Shown in pieces: positions 49,562 to 61,236 of a stretch of DNA of 64,000 nucleotides. The position numbers and the translations under genes are program-made. How positions within the stretch are numbered: position 1 is the first letter of the stretch; every line of letters begins with the position of its first letter. This stretch comes from Hoplostethus atlanticus (taxonomy: Eukaryota; Chordata; Actinopteri; Trachichthyiformes; Trachichthyidae). The stretch spans positions 2,439,001-2,503,000 of the forward strand of contig JAXDDX010000012.1 of assembly GCA_034670405.1 (NCBI GenBank). Direction: 5' to 3'. The notes below the pieces were generated by a model. That model did no database searches. It was given only the letters and a program-made list of their open reading frames with translations, and was not told the origin of the DNA.

Positions 49562-52500
49562 TTAGTAAGGGGAATACCACGATGTTGTTCGCCCTCGGCC
49601 CCTGGAAAAGAGAGAGAAAAAGAGGGTGAGTTTTTTTCTGGTTGGCTTAAAGACGGACACCAATTTCCAGGTGTGATATAGTAGATAGATATGTGTATGC
49701 TTGCGGGCAGAGGAAGGGTCTGGTGAAATTTCATTCCTTGACGTAAACTGAGGGGGGAAAAGATATCAAAATGCATGACAAAATGTTTAGTAGGACGTGT
49801 TCACAAATCACTAAATAGACATTTATACCATCTTAACGGTATTGTGCCTTTGATCTTGCAAGGTGTTGCGTTACAACAATTAAAGTCATTCTGAAAAAAT
49901 CGGCTACAGTGCTGAAAGAAGCTGAAAGCAGCTTTGCCAACAGAGGAAAAATGTGTTTAATTGCCAAATATTAGGATAATGATTAGTGTGTGGGAGTGAG
50001 GGGACAGTAAAGGCACTCTCTCTCCCTCTTTCTCTCTCTCTGTGTCTCTCTCTGCGAGAGCCGCCTCTGGGGTCACTGTAGGGAAAAACCTTGAGGACAA
50101 ACAGCACCACACATATACACCCAGCAAGACATAGTGCAAACACACACACACACTTTGGGGGGGACAGGACTCAGGCCTGCACCATTACTTTGTGCACACA
50201 CTCAAAACACTATCTGACACACACACACAGCCGGGCAGTATCAAAGCATTTTTCCCATTCCCTGGCTCTCTCTCACGCTCGCTCTCACACTCAGCATCCA
50301 GTGGCAACAAACACAAGAGGTCACACTGGAAATTAAACCAGTCATTGGTTAGGCTAGATGCTGAGGTCAGGCTGCAGGAATGAACCCTCGTTTCTGGGAG
50401 TGAACACTGTAGAGGGGTGTGTGTGTGTAAACTGTCTTCTGGGTGACAGTCTTGCTTACAAGTCTGGAATGACAGTAATAAATGTAATGGAAGTGAAAAT
50501 TATTTTCTGAGCCATAACAGAGTTTCTTTAGGGCATGTCAAGAACGTCAAAACTGATGGCTTACTATCAGGGTGTTGTCCATTAGCCGTCATTCAAATTG
50601 TGGCAGGTGAGGAGGTTTGCATGAGCCCAAACAGAAAATACTTGTTCTGGGTCAGTAAGATAGTCAAATCTCAATCTCTACTCATAATACAAGAAAGCTC
50701 ACAACACCAAGATGCATCATGGAACATCCTGTGACTGCAATAGCCAAGCCATGTGAAATCTTCCCAAGCCCAGGAAGGGTCAATGCAAAGATTTTGAACT
50801 GAGCGTGTGTTAATGCTCATTATGGACAAGGCAAGGCAAGACAAGGCACCACTGAAAAACTAATTTGGTCCAGATCTGGGCCCGATTCTCGCCAGCCCTT
50901 CTTTTCTCCTGGCTAAGGGGACGTGATCAAGGGAAGGGATCAAGGCCAGGGAAAATGGAACGGCCCCCTGGTTCCCCATTTATCAAGAATTCTTCTCAGA
51001 GGGTAGTTTGTTCATATAAAATCAAGGGTGATCGGTGGTGGGAGGATACTGCATGTTGTCATTACAAACACTCACTAAAATATAGCAGTATTATTGCTCC
51101 ATTTCAGTTAGGGCTCTTAGTGTGATTATGAGAATGATCATTACTATCACATTATTTCAACATTTGTCTTTGGCTATGGTTACTAGCTAACATGCTAACT
51201 TGTAGCGGTTACGGTTGTGTGCAAAGGATGGTTACAAGCCAGTTTGTGTAACTCAAGTGCCAATGCAAAAACAAGTTCCTGGTAAGGAAAAAAACGAAGT
51301 GTTATATAGGTTATACTGGATATCCTCCATTCTTGGTCAACAGTTTAACTCTTGGAACCTTGATAACAGGCATGAATCAAAAGCCTCTCAGCTTCTCCTC
51401 AAGACCAGGGGTGCCTTGTCCTGCAGCTAGGCCAAATCCCACCGAATAAATTGGCATGGTTAGAGTTTCTTGGTATGTGTAGGAGTGGCTGGGGTAAGTA
51501 CACAGAGTGATTAGAGAGATTCTGACCTTGAGGCTTAGACACTTTCTCACACAAAGGAATGAAGAGAGATGTAACCTTTTCTATACTCAAGTCAAGAGCC
51601 AGGGCAAAAATTGAGCAAGAAATTAAGCTGCATGGAGCCATGAGGGGCTGATGTAACAAAAATGACATGATACAAATAGATGAAAATGCTTGTGAATTCA
51701 AAGAGTGGTGCAAGTGCATGTGAACTGAAAGATTGAGTGATAATTTGTCAATTCAAAGACTGCAAAAAATTCTAATCTGCAACTTTTTCATATAAATGTT
51801 TGTTACTCTCCATTGCTGACAAACAATGATTCAACCTATACCCAGTTTGTGAAAGCAAGCATGAACGAGTAGGCTAGGTCTTTCCTGGGCTGCACAGGAA
51901 GTGATGCATTTTACGTTTCCTGAAGCAGCAGCAGCATGAGCACCGATAGCCACCATGGCTGAACAGACAAAGAAAAGAGCGCCACCTACAGAAACTCGCT
52001 CACCTTAAATGCTAAATGCTAAATAATGAAAATGGCACTGTTTTTTATGAAATCACGTCTAATCAAATCATCTTTGGGTTTATTAAATCGCATGACAATT
52101 TATCACTCAAATTTTAAATTCACATGTATTTTAATCACATCTAATTTTGTTAATTCCACCCCTCATGGAGGTTTGTTTGAACAACTTGACAAACTTGTCC
52201 AACAATATCAAAAATTGTTCTTGATTTTTCATAGAACATTAAACAGCGTGCAATAGTTCTTGGTCTAAAGGATCCAGATGCTTTGCAGGGGGGATCAAAT
52301 CAGAATCTCTCCACTTCAGTGCATGTGTGAGGAAGCTGGCATGCTGATCAATGTGCTTGGCACCATATCTCCTCTCTCAGTCTCTTAACATCTCCACAGA
52401 AAACATAACATGGCTACACAGACAGAGCTCCAACTGTAGGGCTTACTGGGAATTCCCAGGTTGAGATTCTCCACAGCCTTGCTTTCTTAATGTTTACGAG

Positions 52501-55500
52501 GGCTTGTCGGGGCCTGCGTGAGGTCTATGCTGTTCATTTACCCCCAAAAACATTTTTGTGTCTTGTTGTGTACAGAAACAATGTTTCATTTTGGCTCTAC
52601 TTTAAAATGAACACACAGTGCATTTGATTGCACGCTATAATAATACATTATTGTAATGTTAAGCCCCACTTGGCACATTAAGACCCACCGAGAGCCCCAT
52701 TGCAGAGATCTACAGAGTGTAGCCCATTGCAATTCCTACTCTGATCCGACCCAAGTAATCATGGGAGACTCCTCCTCACCTCAGAATGGGACAAACACTA
52801 CAGAGCGCTACCAGACTTCCAGTGCACAGCACTCTGATCCACATCGGGCCTATATAAATCACAGACAAATCACCACTTGCAACAGGTTCTGAACATCCTA
52901 TGGATGAGTTTGAGTGTCTGACACAAAATCACCACAATCAGCTTCCAATCTTCCCAAAAGCTACTGAAGCTTTGCACGTCACCAAGTTGCAGTAGAGGTG
53001 TAAAACTCCAGGTTCAGAAAGTAAAAGCCCTGCCAGCAAGTTTCTCCAGCTGTGCTCTTAACCAGGTGATCGCAATTATTAGTAATTACAAATTCAAACT
53101 CTGGCAAGTCCCTTTACTTTCGAAACCTGGATTTTACACCTCTGGCTGCAGGAGACCATGTTGGCACAGGCCCCAAACAGGGCTCGAACAGACAAAGTGT
53201 TCAAAGTGTATGTCCAACCTGAGAGAACAAATTGCTGTGCACAGAGTCTGTTTGCCACCACTGAAACAGTTCCACGAGATGCTGCATGCAACAAGCCCTT
53301 CAATCCCAAAACTGACGTGATGCGATTCCTAATCTGTCTGTGTGCCTATGTCTTTGATACACTCTCCTCTAGCCATTCTCTCAAGGATGGAGCTCTTCCT
53401 AGCTCCATCCTTGACCAAGAACAAGTAGTAGACAATATTGTCAGGGCTGTCAGAATTGAAATCAAATCTGACTGCTTTGTCTCCTGCTCATTCTTCCTCC
53501 TTGGTCCTGTTCTCCCTCACCCTCCAGTGTCAGACAGTGAGGTGAAGTGTGTGAGAGTGCAGTGTCCTCCCAGAGTGTCAGAAGTGGCGTCTCTGCATAA
53601 GCTCACCTGAAGGCCCGTCCTCTTCCCCTGGGGGGTGTGTAGCCGCTGTAGTAGCGTGCACGTGACGAGGAGAAGTTTCCTCCCCGTGAACGGAAGCGAG
53701 CCCGGGGAAACCCGCGGTCTGTGGTGCTGATGCCTGGTCTGTTTGTTCTCTTAGCGCCCACCTGAGGAGGAGGAATTGAGAGAAGGAGTTACATAAACCA
53801 ACAACATCCCGAGTGCTGTGGCTCCCCTTCTTTCTAGCTTTTGGACAAGATTTATGTTCATAGCAGTCTTTTAACGGCCTGGGGACAGTTCTAGCGTCGA
53901 TTTCTCTTTAATCTTCTCTTTCTCTTCAGCGTGAGAATAAATTGAATCTGAAGTCTAGATTCGAAACAGATATTTCCTTTTAGTTTGAGAATAAAAACTT
54001 TCTCACAAGTCATGTTTCAGCTTTCTCTGCCAGATATTAGACCAATGGTTCTCAGCCATGTGCCATGGTGGCCCAAGAATATGCAAGTTTTCATTTGAAC
54101 CAAACATAGCAGCGGATTTAAGTAAAAGTCAGTCATACAAAACATCAACAATATTTAGCCACAGATTCTGGTCCAGCTAAATGCTAATTGTTTTGTAGTA
54201 GTGGAATTATTTTGGTTCCACATCATTTGGTAAATGCTGATTTGTATCATTTACCATGATTAAAAACACTTTCTAATCTATCCAGGTGATTGTGCTTTAT
54301 AAAAAAGGGAAATAGAACTACAAGTTTTACCCATGTCCCATTTTCTCTCAGAGTGGGCACATTTTTCTAGCTGTGGTGACCCACCACTATTGGATGACTT
54401 GGAAAAAAGCCCATAACATTAATGTGGGGACTACTACCTTATGTTCCGCTTAAAAAGGATTTAAGAAAAAAAAGGGGAAAAAAAGACATTTTCTCACTTT
54501 TATCTGCCGTCCTCTGAACAGAGACTCGTCCAAAGCCATGGCCGTCCTGACAGACTCCTTGTCTGCAAACTCAATATAGGCAAACCTGGAAAAGACAAGG
54601 TTCGCTCATGATCAATGATCAATCAACTATTGAGATAATCAGTTGCAATTTGAACTCAACCAAATGTTGGCAAACATGCAAAAACAGACAACAGCAATCG
54701 CTGATTACATTATTACATTACTAATTAGTTAATTAGAGGGATAGTTAGATGCATTATGAAAATATTTAATTCAAAACACAGGACAGCAAACATGTACAAG
54801 TCAAAAACAAAAGAGCAGTACGCTGGGTCTTCCTTTATTATTGAGAAAAATACACCAGCCACAAATTGATTACATGGCCTTCATTTAATGCATTTTTTAA
54901 GAACAGCGCCCTACTCAAATCATCAGTGAACACAAAGGAAACCTGTTCTACAATGTTTGCTAAACCTCTCAAGTAATCACTACAAATAAAAGCTGATGAG
55001 ATGAAGAGGAAAGGAACAATGCATCCCAGACATCAACACACAGGGCATTTCTGTGTGCGCGGGTGGCTATTGTATCTTGAGTAAGCCAAGGCCATTTGAA
55101 GAATGACATGGGACTATTTTCCGGCAGCATTTTCTGTATCAATCCATGCTTCACACCCTCAGATAACAATATAGCAACTGAGAAATAAGATGTGCTATGT
55201 AAGACTTGCTTTGTATCAGCTCAAGAATTACTTTTTAAACAAAGAATATCACATCCCTTAAGATGTCAGCTACTCAGTTTCTTTGGGGAGAAACAGGAAA
55301 TAAACTTAACACTAGGCCTGATCTAAAACCAGCACAGCGTCTTCTATATTAACACTCAAAACTATCCACCAACAGTGAATGTGCGTTTTATTTCTTTGCC
55401 CTATGCGATATCGTGTATATTTACCACACAGGATGGTGACCTTCCACCCACTCATTCATTACATGGTGATCAAGGTGTTAGGTTATATCTGTCATTACCC

Positions 55501-58500
55501 CTTGGGATGCCCTGTGAATTTGTCACACAGGATGGTGACTCTGTTGACGGAACCGCAGCCGTGGAAGTGAGCCTCCAGCTCCTCTGCCGTGGCGCCATAG
55601 TCCACCTGAAGACAGAAAGAGTAACAGGTCAGATCAGTCATGAGCACACAAACAGAAATCAGCATGTGCACTTAGTTCAAGAATAACTCTTTTATTCCAG
55701 TATAATAGCAAGTGTCACATTAGGAACAGAGTTTACACAGATTGTGATAAAGCTAAGAGAGAGGGTCAGGGTGGCTTGCTTAGGTATTAAACAAATGACC
55801 ACAGTGAAAAGCTAATGCATTGACACAAAGGAGAAGAGTGTCATGTCATCCAATGTGGCATAAAACATACATTTTAGTTGTACACAAAGTACAGTGTCAA
55901 AATAAGAGTTTCTGTCCAATTATTTTATTTTTTGGGGCATTTTTGCCTTCATTTGATAGTTAGCAGTAGAGAGAGCCAGGAAAGATTGGGTGAGAGGAGG
56001 GATGACACGCGACATAGGTACCGTGCCCGATTCGAACAGAGGACGTTGCGGTTATATGGTATGTGCCTTAGACCACTGAGCCACCAGGCCAATTATTTGA
56101 ATGTGAACTGAATTAGAAATACTGAACGGAAACTTCCGATCAAGTTTTCTGACTATTGCAATTCAGTTTTTTGACAGAAAGGTTTTTTTCTACTTAAGAA
56201 ATGATGTGATAAACAGCAATTGAAGCACATTTGTCAAATACATAATAACGCAGCATAAAAATAAGTTACATTATTCGTGTGGATTTTTTTCCTGACATAA
56301 TTACATTTAAGCATCCTATTGACTCACTTCAAGCTGATTTCTAAAGTTTGATTGACAGCTGGATGGAAACATAACTACAGTTGCCATTAAACAGGACAAC
56401 AAAATAATAGGAATAATGAAGGTAAATGGGAAAAAGATAAAATTGGGAAAACAACATCCATGATTACTAGACAGGGAAGGAATAGTGGCTTACATTTCCG
56501 ACATAAATAGATCTGCCGTCTGCTTCCATCTTTTCCTCGATGGACATGATGACGGGACCGGCTGCACAGGAGAGAGAGGAGGGGGGGGGGGGGGAACATA
56601 TCCAGCATGAGCAACAAGAATAATATAGAGTTTCTTAAACTATGGGTTGGGATACAAAATGGGTCTACATCTGGTGAATCCCTCACATGACAAGAACAAC
56701 AGCAGCATGGTTTAACGAGTCTGGGTCCAAAGACGAGAGACTAAATAACACATTTGAGCCCTGGACTGGGAGAGGTTAGTAACCGTGGCTTTTTAATCAG
56801 CTGAAAGTGGTTGAGGGATACACGGACCAGAGCCAAATTATGGGAAAGTTATGACTGGACCTCAGTCAAGTTAAAACAAGTTCATAGCAGTATTTTTTAT
56901 ATGTGGTCATTTCACATGTATTGCATTCATATTATTTTCTTTCTTGCTCTCACAGACACACCCACAAAACATATTGGAATTGTTTGCAGAACATGCTGAA
57001 TATATTAGTATTTTGCTTGACAAACCCGTATTTTTAATAAAACCTAGAACTCCCATTTCTAGGGGTAACAGTCTGAAACACTGTTATCTCCTGACAAGAC
57101 ATTGCAGCATCTTGCAGTATTGAGATTTCTATATTTTTACAATTAATTGCTTGAAATTACACTAATTCTTGAAATTTGTGAAAGTATTTGAACCTCAGTT
57201 TTTATTTATTAAAAAATAAATTAAAAAAAAAATGGGGGAAAAATAACCCTTCTCTAGGCTCACCAAAACTGGGGCTGGATATTGAAATGGACCTCATGAT
57301 ATGAACTGATACTATGAGTCATGGTATGATTTGTATACATAAAGAATTATGCTCTTCTATGTGTGTAAAACAACAGGGGTCACTAGTATCAGTATCTGCT
57401 ACCAGGCACCAATGTGAACCTTTATTTTTCTGCACAATTTCAACTTAGACTATTAGTTTCAGGTCACTGGTCAAAAATGTGACAGTCTTCTATGGGGGGG
57501 GGGGGGGAGGCAGAAAATCGAGTTGCTTTGACATCTGACATGTTAAACGTGGCTCTCAGAGCCAGATTTCAGTATTAGTGTAAAATTCTGATACACCATT
57601 TTAGACTGGCACCGGCCCAATATTTAGTCCCTAGTTTTACACGATTCATTCTGCTTCAACACAGACACACCCACGCACCTGGTGGGGGGCTGAGGTTCAT
57701 CTGTTTTTCCACCTCGTTCTGTAGCTCCTTCAACTTCTCTGCTTCTTCCTCCATCTCTCTCACCCGGGCTTTGATTGCCTCCAGCTCCTGCAGAAGAAGA
57801 CGCAAAGTCCAATACACAGCTGTCAATCATATGTTTACAGAGACTCTGAACAAACACAAACATTTGTATACTTTGATTTACTACATTCATTACCCAAGCT
57901 TAGCCCACACCAATATATGCCAAACCTTGAGCTAAGTGATATTCTAGCCCCTGACCTAACCACTAACTCGCCAGCTTTCCTTTTTCAAAGAATCAGCCAA
58001 AATACCCTCACTTTTCATGTCCAGAATTCAAAACAGTAGTCACAAATGTAATAACACACAAGCAGAAGTTTAGACAATCTGCAAAAAGCCACTATCAAAC
58101 CAAATCTGCATTGGACGAATCTGGCATAAAAACAAAGAACCTGTCAACACCAACCAAACCTAGAGATTAAATTTTTTTTTTTTTTTTTTTTTAAATTACA
58201 AACATTGCCAGCCATCCTTTTGTTGTAGTCGAGTGACATAGCAGCACAGTGGGAAGATAATGTTGCAGCCTAAGCTGACCCTGTGTGTGTTGCATTGGTT
58301 GAGTGCCTGGCAGTGTCAAGTCTCACACATGACCTCCATCTAGAAGGGATGGGAAAAGTGTGTGTTTCTGCCTGAGCTGCAAAGCCAAAACTCAACGTTC
58401 ACAAACAATAAAAATCTATAAAATGGATTACTTTTTGATGTTTTATTGACTCCTTCACTTCTGTCAAATTGCCTTGCTTAGCTATCTTATTTTGTGCCCA

Positions 58501-60416
58501 CTACCCACTGTTTCCTATCAAATAAAAGAGAAATGCCATAACAGTGAAAAGGCAACATCAAAATATATTTTTCTCCAATAAATAAATAACAATAAAGCCA
58601 CAGTTTAGAAATGGTCACAGATTGATAAACATAAAAAAGCCATTTTGGAACTGCAACTGGCTTGCAATTGGAACAGGGATAGTCATCTGGTCTGAGGTCA
58701 GAACAAAAACTGACATCTTCAAACATCACTGCCAAAAAAAATCTGAAATACTCTCAGCCACAGGGATGGCTGAGTCCTCATGTTGGAGCGGGCTCTCCTG
58801 TCTGACAGTGGTGCACTGCAGCACAGTGGGAGTCACTCAAGCTCCATCCAGGGCTGCTACGGATTCCGACAGGATTTGTTTCTTTAGAAGCCCGGCCCAC
58901 CACACCACTAGCACAAACCATGTTGCTTTACAAAACTCAGGTACAGCTTTGGCATCTCACCACGCCATCCAGGCACCAAATTACACCTGCTCAGTGACAT
59001 ACAGCACATGATGATAATGGCAATGTGGCACCATATTCCAAATACAATCATCCTTCAATTACATATCTTATAGGTGCATTTCAAGAACAGGGAGAATGGG
59101 ATAGTAATCCACATGCGTAGCAGTGTGGCCAGCACTGACACATTGTGGTTAATATTTTTGTCGCATATTCAGTGCAAGCTCTTTCACTCCCCTCCCTTCT
59201 CTCATTCTCCTTGCTCCAGCAAAACACCGAAGGATGTAAACCCAGCCCTTCAAATACCGCAACCCCCTGCTTCTGCGTTTTGGCCACTCACACTGGCCGA
59301 CTGAGCCACAGCCTTAAACCCCACTGGACTGGCTGCCAAACCATTACCAGAGCATATGCACAAATGTACAGGTGTTGAAATTTGGAACCAACCCAACTAA
59401 CACCATTTGCATCTTCAGCTAATAAGACGAAACGCATCCTATGTCCCAACGATGTATGACACCAGATGTTGTGGCATGTCGTCCAAAATGCAAGATAAGG
59501 ATAGTCAGTCAGGTGCACGTCTGCCATCTCCATCCTAGGTTTGTTAGTCAGCTAACTTGCTAACTAGCGTGCCAGTCAGAGCACTTTCACCATTAAGGCA
59601 ACTGGTAAGGCTAATACCCAGCTAGCAAGCTACTAGTCGGTAGCCACAGCACAAGAAAAAATGTCGAATTTCATCGTGTGGCTAGCAATTTACACCACGT
59701 TTGGCAGGTCTGGTCATCATGTTAGTTGCAGCACTCGATGCTAGTGCTAATGCGAAGCTAACCTGGTACCATTTGGTCATTTACATGTGCACACACCGGC
59801 AATTGAAATGCAGAAGCCGACAGTATATGGCGATGGTCAATAAAATAAAAGGCGCGTTTACCGTTAGCAGGTCGCCTTCTCAGCAGATAGACTCGCACTG
59901 CGGCGGCTAATGGCGGCGGCCTGTCCTACCCTCGCCCCTGACTGTCTCCTACATCTCCGTCTCGCATTTTGCGACGAGGATTTCCCCCACCAGGTCGAAC
60001 TGCTCTCTGGCGCATAGAAACTGGCACTGCTGTTGCGCCAAGATGGCTACCGGCATCACGCATGTCACCACCCATTTCTACTGCACTGCGTGAACCACAA
60101 TGGCGGTTAATATCCACCTAGCGATAGCAGAAACGCACACGGCATGTGGCACATAATTTGTAGAAGAAAATAAAACTAAGGCTTAACTTCCATACACCAA
60201 GAACTCACACTTGGCGAAACGTACACATATGTCTTGGTTTTCGTGGGGGCTCTCGCGGCTTAAACAATGCCCTTCACTTACCGGGTCTTCAATCGCGGCC
60301 TCTCCCTCTTCCAATCCCGGTTCCTCGTCACCGACACCTGGGTCTTCTAACTCGGGGTGGCCGGGGTCTGAATCTAGTAGGGATTCCTCCGCCAGTCCGT
60401 TACCGAACTCCGCCAT
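49562..60416 (-). CDS. pabpn1: pabpn1, nuclear poly(A)-binding protein 1
   Basis: PABPN1 coats nascent poly(A) tails in the nucleus, stimulates poly(A) polymerase and sets tail length. Exons, 5' to 3': 60282-60416, 57679-57787, 56494-56561, 55499-55605, 54498-54585, 53607-53761, 49562-49601. They total 702 nt (233 aa plus stop). Layout: an acidic N-terminus ([17 protein letters not shown] to about residue 45), a coiled-coil helix that stimulates poly(A) polymerase ([20 protein letters not shown], residues 46-80), one RRM with RNP2 SIYVGNV and RNP1 KGFAYIEF, and an arginine-rich tail ([20 protein letters not shown]) ending [10 protein letters not shown], the nuclear-import and RNA-binding region. 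The alanine tract that starts the human protein is absent. Intron 1 (about 2.5 kb) and the terminal intron (49602-53606, 4.0 kb) are the largest. It is convergent with ngdn. Confidence 0.97.
53381..53414. repeat. Perfect 14-bp inverted repeat in the pabpn1 terminal intron
   Basis: Arms at 53381-53394 (TCAAGGATGGAGCT) and 53401-53414 with a 6-base loop. A stable hairpin is possible in the pre-mRNA about 190 nt downstream of the exon 6 donor. Confidence 0.8.
55926..56092 (-). mobile_element. tRNA-derived SINE, minus orientation
   Basis: The plus strand shows GGGGCATTTTTGCCTTCATT, then CCCGATTCGAACAGAGGACG (B-box complement) and GACCACTGAGCCACCAGG (A-box complement). It is closely similar to the copy at 17333-17490. 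It lies in the pabpn1 intron upstream of exon 4. Confidence 0.75.
56580..56594. repeat. Poly-G run in a pabpn1 intron
   Basis: A run of about 15 G on the plus strand just upstream (minus sense) of exon 56494-56561, giving a C-rich tract ahead of the acceptor on the pre-mRNA. A comparable G run occurs at 57495-57507. Confidence 0.8.
58170..58192. repeat. Poly-T tract in pabpn1 intron 1
   Basis: A run of about 22 T on the plus strand. It may be the decayed tail of a retroelement, but no body is recognised beside it. Confidence 0.7.
59880..60115. promoter_or_regulatory. CpG-rich segment in pabpn1 intron 1 with YY1-like motifs
   Basis: CpG dinucleotides are frequent here compared with the rest of the intron. 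CCAAGATGGC (about 60040) matches the YY1 consensus, and two further ATGGCGG motifs are at about 59911 and 60101. This looks like part of the pabpn1 CpG-island promoter extending into intron 1, or an internal promoter. Confidence 0.4.
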
Positions 60417-60900
60417 CGCCCTGTTCCCGTTGTACCAACGCGCCTCGTGGCTAACCCGACGTTACAGGCCCTTACTCACACAAGGGGTAGAGTGAGTGGG
60501 GCGAAAGAAAAAAACGGCGGAAAACGCCGCTTAGGAAAGTTAAAATGGGAAATAAAATGCCACCTTCAGTTCCAGACACTATTCAAACAGCATTCCACGG
60601 TACACAAGGACTACCGTTTCACTCGCTATCTCGGGTTAATGGTCCTGATTTACAGCAGAGAACGTAGTTTATTTACTTGAATATGTGTATAAAAGGCGAG
60701 GACTCTACGCGAGAACGGTGTCCCTTCAGTTCAGAAATGGAAGCCAGGGGCGGAGTCATTTCTCACTGCAGGCGTAAACTCTCAATCCTATTTGTCAGTG
60801 GAGGATTCTAGACAAACCCCCTTTATGTCTCTCGGATTCCCATTGGATAATCGGGCAGGACGTTCCGGTTCCCGACTCCAAATATGTGCCTTTAATTCGA
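60417..60900 (-). promoter_or_regulatory. pabpn1 promoter region
   Basis: A CpG-containing upstream flank of the pabpn1 ATG exon. It has a CCAAT box on the minus strand at about 60841-60845 and a GC-box-like GGGGCGG at about 60753. The exact start site cannot be read. A plus-strand TATAAAAGG at 60688-60696 faces away from pabpn1. Confidence 0.45.
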
Positions 60901-61230
60901 TTACATTTCTGTCAATCATTTGCCAGTTAGTCATAAAATCTGGCTAGTCCATTTATTCAGCAAATTAATTCCAAACGCATTACAGACCGTCAAATAAATT
61001 GTCTTCTCTGGTGCGACCTCGGTGACCTTTGTTTGAAAACGTAATGAAAGCACGAGCCGTACACGGAAAACAGTGGTTTTGCCAGTCAAAAAGAACCTAA
61101 AAAAAGACCATTGTACAGTTAGGACTAGAATCTATACCTCAGTGTTTAGTGAGACCAAGAACAAGTGACGAAACATCACATATCTCAATGTCATTGCAAT
61201 TACACATATAAGCTTTGTTGTTCAACTGAT

Positions 61231-61236
61231 TTTATT
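61231..61236 (-). terminator. Candidate poly(A) signal of the rightmost gene
   Basis: AATAAA on the minus strand, the first signal before the pabpn1 promoter when reading leftwards from the stop at 63885-63887. It would give a 3' UTR of about 2.65 kb. Earlier signals in the AT-rich stretch are also possible. Confidence 0.4.

Noticed and set aside
53158-53610. 150-residue plus-strand open frame in the pabpn1 terminal intron
   Set aside because: No recognisable domain, no splice context and no promoter signs. It ends in the antisense of pabpn1 exon 6. A chance frame is more likely.
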